Of a stretch of 5,233 nucleotides of DNA, positions 1 through 5,207 are shown piece after piece (the first letter of the stretch is position 1; every line of letters begins with the position of its first letter). This DNA comes from WAOL01 sp964399035 (lineage in GTDB: Archaea > Thermoproteota > Thermoprotei_A > Sulfolobales > NBVN01). Made by a program: the position numbers and the translations under genes. The notes below the pieces were generated by a model. That model was not told the DNA's origin and made no database searches. It was given only the letters and a program-made list of their open reading frames with translations. Location of the stretch: the NCBI GenBank assembly GCA_964399035.1, contig CAYNPH010000059.1, positions 1 through 5,233 of the forward strand. Direction: 5' to 3'.

Positions 1-240
1 CATGAATACCACGTCGAGGGGGTCCCAGTAAAGCGGGGCGTGCGGCACGTACGGGACACTACGCGCCCCGTCGATGAGCGCTAGGCGCAGGAAGTAGAGG
101 GCCTCAAGCAAGTTACTCTTCCCACCCGCGTTAGGCCCGACAAGCAGGTTAATGCCCGGCGCTAAGTCCAGCTCAACCCGCTCCAAACTCTTAAAATTCT
201 CTATGACCACCCTCCTAACAAATACCTCCAACCACCGCAC
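1..240 (-). CDS. AAA/SMC-like P-loop ATPase, N-terminal fragment (runs off the left edge)
   Basis: Reading the minus strand from 240 gives 80 codons without a stop, reaching the window edge, so the C-terminus is missing. The start of the protein has the pattern of AAA_15/AAA_21-type ATPases related to RecF, SMC and OLD: a first strand and turn 'VVIENFKSLERVEL' (residues 11-24), then 'GINLLVGPNAGGKSNLLEAL', in which GPNAGGKS (35-42) is a complete Walker A motif with Lys41 and Ser42. Walker B and the signature motif would lie outside the window. The start is uncertain: GTG at 243, 240 or 210 and TTG at 231 are all in frame. I chose 240 because an AT-rich TATA-like stretch lies about 30 bases upstream, which suits a leaderless transcript. 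ATPases of this kind act in DNA repair, toxin-antitoxin or defence systems; which one cannot be told here. The gene lies 80 bases downstream of the PIN toxin in the same direction, so co-transcription is possible. Confidence 0.85.
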   Translation of the reverse strand, partial: MRWLEVFVRRVVIENFKSLERVELDLAPGINLLVGPNAGGKSNLLEALYFLRLALIDGARSVPYVPHAPLYWDPLDVVFM

Positions 241-264
241 CACGAAACAAACCCACACCAAACC

Positions 265-276
265 AAATATCAATTA
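265..276 (-). promoter_or_regulatory. possible TATA box for the ATPase gene
   Basis: On the minus strand this reads taattgatattt, the only AT-rich run in the 80-base gap between the PIN gene and the ATPase gene. Its centre is 27-30 bases before the GTG codons at 243 and 240, the usual archaeal TATA-to-start distance for leaderless mRNAs. No good SD sequence precedes those codons. The box is imperfect, so read-through from the toxin-antitoxin operon remains possible. Confidence 0.35.
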
Positions 277-320
277 CCGTACGGGTGCGATCGAGCATAG
301 GAGGGTTCTAGTCTTTCACT

Positions 321-821
321 TCATTGTTGTCTTAACTTGGTCTGTGCTTTCCTTAGGAGTTCTGGTGAGAGGTATAGGCTGGTTCTAGGTATTTTCTCTA
401 GTAGGTTTAGGGCTTCTTCTTTAGTTATGACGCCGTGTTTCTTTGCGAATTCTATTAGTCCTAGCGTGCCGATTACGTTAAGACCCATTTTATTGCACAC
501 CTTTCTAGCTTTTCTGTCGTCGGTGACCACTATTACGGTGCCTGCGCTCTGAGACTTAGTTAGGGCGTGGGCTACGGCGATGACTTGCCGCTCGCCTTCA
601 CCGAGGCTTGGGGGGACGTCCATGGGTTCGTCCTTACTTATGTGTTCTGCGGGTATGTTATTGCTGGGGGTATCTATCTGCACGCCGGCTCTTCGGAATT
701 CGTTCATGACTCCTTGCGGTATGAGTACTTTCGCGATACCGTGTTTGCGAATCTCATCTATGAGTTCCCCGCGTTGCAGTTCGCGTAGGACTATTATGGT
801 GGTGGCGTTGAAGATCAGCAC
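321..821 (-). CDS. DUF3368-type PIN-domain protein, predicted toxin ribonuclease
   Basis: A 166-residue PIN-domain protein, the usual size for DUF3368 toxins of archaeal toxin-antitoxin pairs. PIN proteins are metal-dependent ribonucleases. Visible pieces in order are strand 1 'VLIFNATTIIVL' with Asn5 where the first catalytic Asp normally stands; 'VLIPQGVMNEF' with Glu41; 'LGEGERQVIAVAHAL' (Glu75 and Glu77), the typical DUF3368 core; and 'VIVVTDDRKARKVC' with Asp101 and Asp102 followed by 'GLNVIGTLGLIEFAKKHG'. I chose GTG 821 because the PIN fold begins there immediately and a gaagg motif lies a few bases upstream, overlapping the antitoxin stop. The in-frame TTG at 854 would add 11 polar residues and overlap the upstream gene by 23 bases. 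The 10-base gap after the antitoxin implies one operon with translational coupling. Toxin activity is inferred from the family. The Asn at the first acidic site also occurs in some DUF3368 members and may lower activity. Confidence 0.85.
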   Translation of the reverse strand: MLIFNATTIIVLRELQRGELIDEIRKHGIAKVLIPQGVMNEFRRAGVQIDTPSNNIPAEHISKDEPMDVPPSLGEGERQVIAVAHALTKSQSAGTVIVVTDDRKARKVCNKMGLNVIGTLGLIEFAKKHGVITKEEALNLLEKIPRTSLYLSPELLRKAQTKLRQQ

Positions 822-831
822 GTATTTTCCT

Positions 832-1497
832 TCAGAGCTTTTCCGCCTTCTCAATATCGCTGACCTCGGCGGTAAACGGTTTTATGCCTCTCTTCCTCAG
901 GTACTTTATGAACCTGGGTAGTGGTTCTCCCGCGATTTTCGCGGCTAGGTCAGTGGATATGAGTCCTTTTCTAAGTATGCTCGCCGCTAATTCCCTACGT
1001 TTTCTGAGGAGCTTCTGAATTACGTCCGATTTCTCGCTGTAGCCGTACACCGTGTAGACGTATAGCAGGAGTTCGTCCTCGGTCATGCTGTTCACGAAGT
1101 TAGCTACGTCGGTGAGGATCCTCCTGTCTTTGGCGCTTAGCCTGCCCCATGCTGCCTTGGCCTTAGCGAGGCCAAGATCGGTTAGGGTGAGACCTTTTTT
1201 AGACTCGGTGATTAACCCGCTTAGTAGTGAGTTTTCTAGGGCATCGTTGGCTTCCTCGCTCCAAGGCCCCATTCTGTAGGCGTTAAATTCCAGTGATTCT
1301 CTTAGCTTGCTTAAGTACCTTGAGGCTATGAATAGCGCCTTCTGCACGTGTATTCTTGAAGGTGTCTTACCCCCTGCGGCGTAGAGGAATGCTAGGAGCC
1401 ACTCGGTGGGTTCGATAATGCTTGATTCCTTCATGGTTTTACGTAGCTTCGTCAGGAGATTAGATACGTCTATCTTCCTCGAGGTCTTCACTGCCAT
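832..1497 (-). CDS. composite antitoxin: Panacea/DUF4065-like domain with UPF0175-like C-terminus
   Basis: A 221-residue protein. Residues about 30-155 look like the Panacea (SocA/GepA, DUF4065) fold: 'RIHVQKALFIASRYLS' (48-63) matches the family's conserved 'QKLLYLA' helix, 'FNAYRMGPWSEEANDALENS' (71-90) matches its 'xxGPxxxEV' motif, then comes a winged turn 'GLTLTDLGLAKA' (102-113). Residues about 168-206 ('LAASILRKGLISTDLAAKIA', then 'LPRFIKYLRKRGIKPF') look like UPF0175, a small helix-turn-helix antitoxin family usually paired with DUF3368 PIN toxins, which is exactly what follows downstream. The ATG at 1497 is preceded by an aggtg SD sequence 8 bases away and by TATA-like elements 30-50 bases upstream. 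The likely job is to neutralise the PIN toxin and repress the shared promoter through its C-terminal domain. Both domain assignments come from motif recognition; the UPF0175 tail is the more secure because of the partner gene. Confidence 0.8.
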   Translation of the reverse strand: MAVKTSRKIDVSNLLTKLRKTMKESSIIEPTEWLLAFLYAAGGKTPSRIHVQKALFIASRYLSKLRESLEFNAYRMGPWSEEANDALENSLLSGLITESKKGLTLTDLGLAKAKAAWGRLSAKDRRILTDVANFVNSMTEDELLLYVYTVYGYSEKSDVIQKLLRKRRELAASILRKGLISTDLAAKIAGEPLPRFIKYLRKRGIKPFTAEVSDIEKAEKL

Positions 1498-1505
1498 CGC
1501 TAGAA

Positions 1506-1510
1506 CACCT
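1506..1510 (-). promoter_or_regulatory. Shine-Dalgarno site of the antitoxin gene
   Basis: The minus strand reads aggtg, complementary to the conserved archaeal 16S rRNA 3' end, and ends 8 bases before the ATG at 1497. It fixes that start and implies a leadered transcript, unlike the other genes in the window, which look leaderless. Confidence 0.55.
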
Positions 1511-1528
1511 GCGGTCTAAGCCCCTAAG

Positions 1529-1546
1529 CATATATGTCTTTAAAAG
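1529..1546 (-). promoter_or_regulatory. promoter elements of the toxin-antitoxin operon
   Basis: Two TATA-like elements face the antitoxin: the palindrome catatatg (1529-1536), centred about 35 bases before the ATG, and cttttaaag (1538-1546 read on the minus strand), about 45 bases before it. Either would give a leader long enough to hold the aggtg site. TATA boxes are close to symmetric, so orientation is inferred only from distance and the SD sequence. Confidence 0.5.
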
Positions 1547-1555
1547 CGTATATAC
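1538..1555 (+). promoter_or_regulatory. promoter elements of the TGT-like gene
   Basis: ctttaaaag (1538-1546) and gtatatac (1548-1555) lie 20-30 bases before the TTG codons at 1572 and 1578. The first is centred 30 bases from TTG 1572, the spacing expected for a leaderless archaeal mRNA. No convincing SD sequence is present. The first element overlaps the one available to the divergent antitoxin gene, so the two directions probably share or compete for factors. Confidence 0.5.
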
Positions 1556-1571
1556 TCCTTAGGGTACTGGC

Positions 1572-2822
1572 TTGACATTGAGAACGAAGCTTTTAAACGA
1601 GCATGAGGACGTGCTGGCACGCACGCTAAGGATAAGGCATGCAAGGGGTTCCTTGGAAACCCCGGCGTTCGCCGTTAATGCGGCTAAGATAGACCAAAAG
1701 CTGGTAAGGGAGGACAGCTTACAGGGTATTGTCGAGGTATCCGTGACGTTTAGACCAGAGCAGCTGGAGAGCATGAGTAGGGATAACTCCCTCCAGCAAC
1801 GGTTTGAGTACCGCATGAATAGCCTTGTGGGGAGGATCCCGCCTGATCAGCTCGTGGTGGCCGTGCCCCTCCTAGAAGGTAAGCAGGGCATCGCCATGAG
1901 CGCCGACGATGCGGTCACTTACGGCACCTACGTTGCCGAACTCATCTCTAACCCGAGGGTAGACGTGGTTTGTACCCCAGTATTTCACCGGGTCGCGGAA
2001 CCGTTAATGAAGGTTATCGTGGATGCGTTCCTACATACTATGACCTCATACAACGTAAGCGTAGCCTTGTCCGTGCCCTACGCGTCTAGAGGAACCCGGG
2101 AGGAACTCGTAGAGACGTATCTTGGATTACTAGGGAAAAACAATAGGATGTTGCTGAACTTCCTATGCGTTGATTACAACGCCTCCAACCCCATATCCAA
2201 GTACACTCTCCATAACTACGTCCTCAGGTACGTGCAGATCCTTCAGAGGGAAGTAGGGGAGCTCGTCGCGGTATACGGCGTCAACATGAAGTACAGCAGG
2301 GTCGCAAGGAAATACGACGAACTCCCGGCCAGGGACCTCGCAGCCTACTTCGCACAAGTAGACGCGTTCGGCGAGAACCACAAGAGGAGGAACATCCCCG
2401 GGGAAGTAGCCAAGAAAATAACCACTAACGAAGCCGCAGGCAAACAAAAACTACTAAACAGAATAAGGTACACGTACATCAGCCTAGGCAAGATACTGGA
2501 AAACCCAGCCCTAACAACGCCTGAAACAAAGTCCCTCAAAACCCTAATAGAGGGAATGCACGACACTAAACACGCCGCAGTAATCATAAACCGGCTAAAC
2601 ATAATAAGCACACTCAACGAGGCAAACACACTAAAACAACTATTCAGCGGAAAAGGCTGGAAGAACTTCGAAAACCCGGTACAGTACCTCAAAAGCAAAG
2701 AAATAACACGCATAGACAACACCCTCCTACAAAGACTAGAAAAATTCACCAAAACACTCAAACCCAAAACCAGAAAACTAGACGAATACACCCAAAAGAA
2801 GCAACTCATAAATCATAAGTGA
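1572..2822 (+). CDS. TGT-like TIM-barrel protein with a basic helical C-terminal tail, function unknown
   Basis: A 416-residue protein. The N-terminal 'LRIRHARGSLETPAFAVNA' (19-37) closely follows the opening of tRNA-guanine transglycosylases ('...GxxETPxFxPV'). Alternating strands and helices follow, as in a TIM barrel: 'DQLVVAVPLLEG', 'VDVVCTPVFHR', 'VSVALSVPYASRG', 'RMLLNFLCVDYNA', 'LVAVYGVNMKYSRV', and 'YDELPARDLAAYFAQVDAFG' with 'ENHKR' (249-272). The CxC...C...H zinc site of TGT is absent; only two cysteines (134 and 199) occur. Acidic candidates for catalysis include Asp201 and Asp264. Residues about 280-416 form a helical, Lys-rich tail ending 'KPKTRKLDEYTQKKQLINHK', suited to nucleic acid contact. 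TGT enzymes swap guanine for 7-deazaguanines in tRNA, and the related DpdA family does so in DNA; either is only a suggestion here. I chose TTG 1572 by TATA distance; TTG 1578 is an alternative. The 3' end overlaps the convergent membrane gene. Confidence 0.8.
   Translation: MTLRTKLLNEHEDVLARTLRIRHARGSLETPAFAVNAAKIDQKLVREDSLQGIVEVSVTFRPEQLESMSRDNSLQQRFEYRMNSLVGRIPPDQLVVAVPLLEGKQGIAMSADDAVTYGTYVAELISNPRVDVVCTPVFHRVAEPLMKVIVDAFLHTMTSYNVSVALSVPYASRGTREELVETYLGLLGKNNRMLLNFLCVDYNASNPISKYTLHNYVLRYVQILQREVGELVAVYGVNMKYSRVARKYDELPARDLAAYFAQVDAFGENHKRRNIPGEVAKKITTNEAAGKQKLLNRIRYTYISLGKILENPALTTPETKSLKTLIEGMHDTKHAAVIINRLNIISTLNEANTLKQLFSGKGWKNFENPVQYLKSKEITRIDNTLLQRLEKFTKTLKPKTRKLDEYTQKKQLINHK
2738..2779 (-). 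terminator. possible U-rich terminator of the convergent membrane gene
   Basis: Read on the minus strand, this stretch just past the membrane gene's stop carries repeated short T runs (tagttttctggttttgggtt, then tgaatttttc). Archaeal terminators are usually T-rich stretches without a required hairpin. The same bases are the A/C-rich 3' coding end of the TGT-like gene, so the signal may be a side effect of that composition. Confidence 0.3.
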
Positions 2823-4217
2823 AGAGCTGCAATAATGCCAGCTACCAGCATAGATGTTACCGCCACTATCAAGGCTATAATAATATAATACGTCTTCCCA
2901 CATTTTCGAAGGATCAGTCTCAGAGTATAGTAAGGCAGAACGCGCCCCGTAGAAAACTAACGCAACGACACCAGGCGCTAATGCCGGAACAACCCACCTC
3001 CCTAAAACACCCCCATCAGCCATTCGAAAACTTCTAAACACAGGCACAGAAATAAGTGAAAGGACTACGAGATACGCTACAGAAAATAGTAACGAAAACT
3101 TAGTTGGGATACCATCACTTTCTGATAGGCTCCCGTAGTCCATAATGAACCATGTAGCGAATGCAGATATTGAGGCCACAATAAACGATTTAATCATTAC
3201 ACCGTCCTGAGAAAGAATGGGGGCACCGTAAAACATTAACACCGAGACCAAAAATATTGCGTATAACCAAGCAATGATTACTAAGGAGAACCTCACTGCA
3301 GTTTCATTTACTTTAAGAGAAAACTTGCCACCAAGCACAACCGAAAGAAGCAGAAGAAATGCCTGAAAAGCATAAGTGCTCATAACTCTGAATGGCACAT
3401 TAATATACAGGTAGCTTACTATCGTTATGTAAAGAGATATTAATGGCACAAATACCGAAAGGGCGGCGCATACAGGAATAAAAAGTGGTACAGCTATTAC
3501 TAGTATGGGCTTGATAGGCCTACGTAAGAAAAGAGTAAGCAACACATGCGACAATGCTATGAGAGACAGGATTACAAGCAGGAACGTTAGAGCCGATATA
3601 GAGATTTGAAGTAATATGAAGTCATTAAGATAGAGACCTATGATACCTAGAATAATATTACCTGCGATCATCATGTATAACGCTATGTATGCAGGTAGGT
3701 AGTGAGGTATTCTTCTTTGGAAGTCTCCCAGATTCTTTAAGCTCTTATGTTCTAATACGTTACCTGACTCTATTATGGCTACTAAGAGCGCCATGACACA
3801 TAGGCTTAATGCCAGTAACACTAGGTGGTTGCTTCGAAACATGTCAAGCGTTATTTCCACCACAATTGGAATATTCCTCGGATCTTTAGCAGAAATCACT
3901 ATTACTCCGTAGTTCCTGTACATTGGCCAAAGACTTGTTAATACTTTGGGTTGCCTTAAGGTCACAGATGAGGTGGAACACAGGATCCCTGGCCTCAGAG
4001 TCAGGTGTTTTGGCTTGCCCTTCTTCACGGATATGTTAATTGTGCATTGCGTGGATCCATTTTTAATTATTTTCATCAATATGTCATTTCCTTTATTATC
4101 GAGAAATATTTTTAAAAAATTTAAGAATAATCTTGCGATATATGATTCGTCCGATAGGTTATTTATAGAGAGTATCGTGTACGATCTACCTTGTACGTAG
4201 AGATTGACGCGCATCAC
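2778..4217 (-). CDS. polytopic membrane protein with N-terminal soluble domain, function unknown; C-terminus probably frameshifted
   Basis: A 479-residue ORF that I do not recognise. Residues 1-128 are soluble with beta-strand character ('NYGVIVISAKDPRNIPIVVE' at 102-121) and no signal peptide. About nine membrane segments follow, near 130-150, 173-197, 200-230, 236-262, 264-275, 283-297, 307-330, 341-359, 373-396 and 406-425 (some may be half-helices). The last 34 residues ('SLDSGGNIYAGSWHYCSSS...') break this pattern. From 2890 down to 2813 another frame instead encodes a clean hydrophobic helix and stops, so a frame change near 2885-2895 is likely. The start is GTG 4217 or ATG 4214, two to five bases after the stop of the small membrane ORF, without a well-placed SD sequence, implying coupling or a split gene. 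Base composition is more AT-rich than its neighbours: 12 of 60 bases are G or C at 4081-4140, against 32 of 60 at 1081-1140 in the antitoxin gene. A transporter or sensor role is possible but unsupported. Confidence 0.75.
   Translation of the reverse strand: MMRVNLYVQGRSYTILSINNLSDESYIARLFLNFLKIFLDNKGNDILMKIIKNGSTQCTINISVKKGKPKHLTLRPGILCSTSSVTLRQPKVLTSLWPMYRNYGVIVISAKDPRNIPIVVEITLDMFRSNHLVLLALSLCVMALLVAIIESGNVLEHKSLKNLGDFQRRIPHYLPAYIALYMMIAGNIILGIIGLYLNDFILLQISISALTFLLVILSLIALSHVLLTLFLRRPIKPILVIAVPLFIPVCAALSVFVPLISLYITIVSYLYINVPFRVMSTYAFQAFLLLLSVVLGGKFSLKVNETAVRFSLVIIAWLYAIFLVSVLMFYGAPILSQDGVMIKSFIVASISAFATWFIMDYGSLSESDGIPTKFSLLFSVAYLVVLSLISVPVFRSFRMADGGVLGRWVVPALAPGVVALVFYGARSALLYSETDPSKMWEDVLYYYSLDSGGNIYAGSWHYCSSSLMIYELLLLGVFV
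2813..2890 (-). other. out-of-frame C-terminal membrane helix of the membrane protein
   Basis: On the minus strand, one base off the long frame, these 26 codons read 'YYIIIALIVAVTSMLVAGII' and then 'AALHL' and TGA at 2815-2813. This is a textbook membrane helix with a short end. Using this frame would shorten the overlap with the convergent gene from 45 to 10 bases. The likely switch point is the repeat tattatattattata. It could be a sequencing or assembly error, a mutation, or slippage. Confidence 0.55.
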
Positions 4218-4219
4218 AG

Positions 4220-4441
4220 TTAGGTAGTCCTGACCTCTTGATATATCTTGTATGTATACGTAGCCATGCTATATGAAATTATAAGGAATAATGTTAAAAT
4301 GACTAGCACATCAATGACTATTTCCCTACCGTAGCGCTTGGACGACTCTTTAGCTATTTTTCCTTTCTTCAGTTTCCACGCATATGTAGCGTACGCAAGT
4401 AATATGATTGCTGACAATATGATGTAGCTGTAGGCTCCCAT
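4220..4441 (-). CDS. small two-helix membrane protein, or the detached N-terminus of the following membrane gene
   Basis: A 73-residue ORF with one helix at about 4-22 ('YSYIILSAIILLAYATYAW'), a strongly basic loop ('KLKKGKIAKESSKRYGRE', 23-40) that should be cytoplasmic, and a second helix at about 41-63 ('IVIDVLVILTLFLIISYSMA'). It ends two bases before the next gene's GTG, so the two are one operon. Positive-inside topology sends the C-terminus outside, just where the soluble domain of the next ORF would need to begin. The downstream frame is also open back through this ORF's last 15 codons. It may therefore be the first part of one larger gene split by a frame change. As a stand-alone protein I do not recognise it. 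The ATG at 4441 is supported by a TATA box about 32 bases upstream. Confidence 0.6.
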   Translation of the reverse strand: MGAYSYIILSAIILLAYATYAWKLKKGKIAKESSKRYGREIVIDVLVILTLFLIISYSMATYTYKIYQEVRTT

Positions 4442-4463
4442 TCTACTTATGGTAATATCTGCT

Positions 4464-4480
4464 CCATATTATATATTTTC
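4464..4480 (-). promoter_or_regulatory. TATA box of the membrane gene pair
   Basis: In the 52-base gap after the nuclease gene the minus strand reads gaaaatatataatatgg, the strongest TATA-like run in the window. It is centred about 32 bases before the ATG at 4441. The short distance and absence of an SD sequence point to a leaderless or very short-leader transcript covering 4441 to about 2778. Confidence 0.6.
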
Positions 4481-4493
4481 AAGCGGTTTGTCC

Positions 4494-5063
4494 CTAGAGC
4501 CTGTATCTTTGTAGTACATGTTTGTTTCTTAGGAGTGTGTTTTTCTTGAGGGTATTGATGAAGGGATTGGGTGTGGGTTCGACGATTATTCCTTCATTTA
4601 GGGTCATTAGTCCTATGGTCTTGAAGTTTCTGAAGATCCCTAGTAGTGTGTCCTTATCTATTCTGGGTGGTAGTGAGGGGAGGGCTAGGTAGACCCTGTC
4701 GAAGATCCCGCCATGTATTTCCTGTCCGTGGTGGCGGAACATTATTGGGTTTACTAAGTAGAATATGGCTTCGCCGAACCCTACGTATACCTTGTCAAGC
4801 GACGGTCCCTCTGCGCTACCACCCTTTACTTCCAGTCCAAGTATGGTGTTCCCTCTTACCGCTATTACGTCGGCGTCGGGCTGAAACAGGTATTCTGGCT
4901 CCTCGCCAGCGCCTATGTTGTGCTTAACGTTCACATACACCTCGTACCCTGACTGAATTAATCTGCGGGCAAACTCGCGTAGAACGGTCCTCTCCTGCAG
5001 CACCGTGGATTCACGCCTCTCCACTCTCCCTACCGTGCTTAGGAGTTCCTCAAGGAACTCCAC
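4494..5063 (-). CDS. PD-(D/E)XK-like nuclease-fold protein; true N-terminus probably further upstream
   Basis: 189 residues from GTG 5063. The core 'QPDADVIAVRGNTILGLEVK' (61-80) gives Asp63 or Asp65, Glu78 and Lys80 in the spacing of the PD-(D/E)XK nuclease fold, and Glu24 or Glu30 in the preceding helix could be the extra acidic residue. After it come a helix 'KVYVGFGEAIFYLVNPIMF' (91-109) and a strand 'FDRVYLALPSLPP' (121-133), as in archaeal restriction-endonuclease-like proteins. The end 'TLKKNTLLRNKHVLQRYRL' is basic. The fold acts on DNA or RNA, but family and target are unknown. GTG 5063 is the only standard start in the frame, yet its only SD-like run is too close, and the frame stays open to 5207 with protein-like content ('TYNDNIICALHYEKEITAFL', then 'SRLLEGG'). 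The nearest TATA-like box lies far upstream near 5199, so the gene probably begins earlier. Confidence 0.75.
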   Translation of the reverse strand: MEFLEELLSTVGRVERRESTVLQERTVLREFARRLIQSGYEVYVNVKHNIGAGEEPEYLFQPDADVIAVRGNTILGLEVKGGSAEGPSLDKVYVGFGEAIFYLVNPIMFRHHGQEIHGGIFDRVYLALPSLPPRIDKDTLLGIFRNFKTIGLMTLNEGIIVEPTPNPFINTLKKNTLLRNKHVLQRYRL

Positions 5064-5207
5064 GCCTCCCTCAAGCAGTCGTGAGAGGAAGGCGGTGATC
5101 TCCTTCTCATAGTGGAGGGCGCAGATAATGTTATCGTTGTACGTAAGCGCTACGGAGCAGCCACCACGGAGTCCCCCCTTCTCCGCCGGAACTTCCTTTA
5201 AACCCTC
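5064..5207 (-). other. in-frame upstream extension of the nuclease gene without a standard start codon
   Basis: 48 codons between TGA (5210-5208) and GTG 5063 contain no ATG, GTG or TTG, but read like protein: 'GGCSVALTYNDNIICALHY' followed by an amphipathic helix that flows into 'VEFLEELLSTVGRV'. In another frame, GTG codons at 5167 and 5164 sit about 32 bases from the TATA-like box, but that frame meets TAG after five codons. A one-base change near 5150 would join that start to this extension. Confidence 0.45.
5195..5203 (-). promoter_or_regulatory. possible TATA box for the nuclease gene
   Basis: The minus strand reads gtttaaagg, overlapping the stop codon of the upstream gene. A transcript would start about 25 bases on, near 5173. 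That is over 100 bases before GTG 5063 but only a few bases before GTG 5167. Confidence 0.35.

Noticed and set aside
152..388. 78-codon plus-strand open frame near the left edge
   Set aside because: It is antisense to the Walker A region of the ATPase gene and has no features of its own.
580..921. 113-codon plus-strand open frame
   Set aside because: It lies opposite the PIN and antitoxin genes, whose motifs are clear, and has no recognisable domain or promoter.
2163..2447. 94-codon minus-strand open frame
   Set aside because: It is antisense to the barrel region of the TGT-like gene; no start signal or family resemblance.
2345..2809. 154-codon minus-strand open frame with hydrophobic content
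   Set aside because: It is antisense to the A/C-rich tail of the TGT-like gene; T/G-rich antisense naturally yields Leu/Val/Phe/Ser codons and few stops. It overlaps a better-supported gene completely.
1572..2822. Naming the plus-strand gene as an archaeal tRNA-guanine transglycosylase (tgtA)
   Set aside because: Only the N-terminal motif and overall barrel pattern fit; the zinc site and the C-terminal PUA domain of archaeal TGT are not seen.
2819..3037. 72-codon plus-strand open frame after the TGT-like gene
   Set aside because: It is low-complexity in character and opposite the membrane protein's well-formed helices.
4646..4927. 93-codon plus-strand open frame rich in Arg, Leu and Cys
   Set aside because: It is antisense to the nuclease-fold core and has the composition of a shadow frame.
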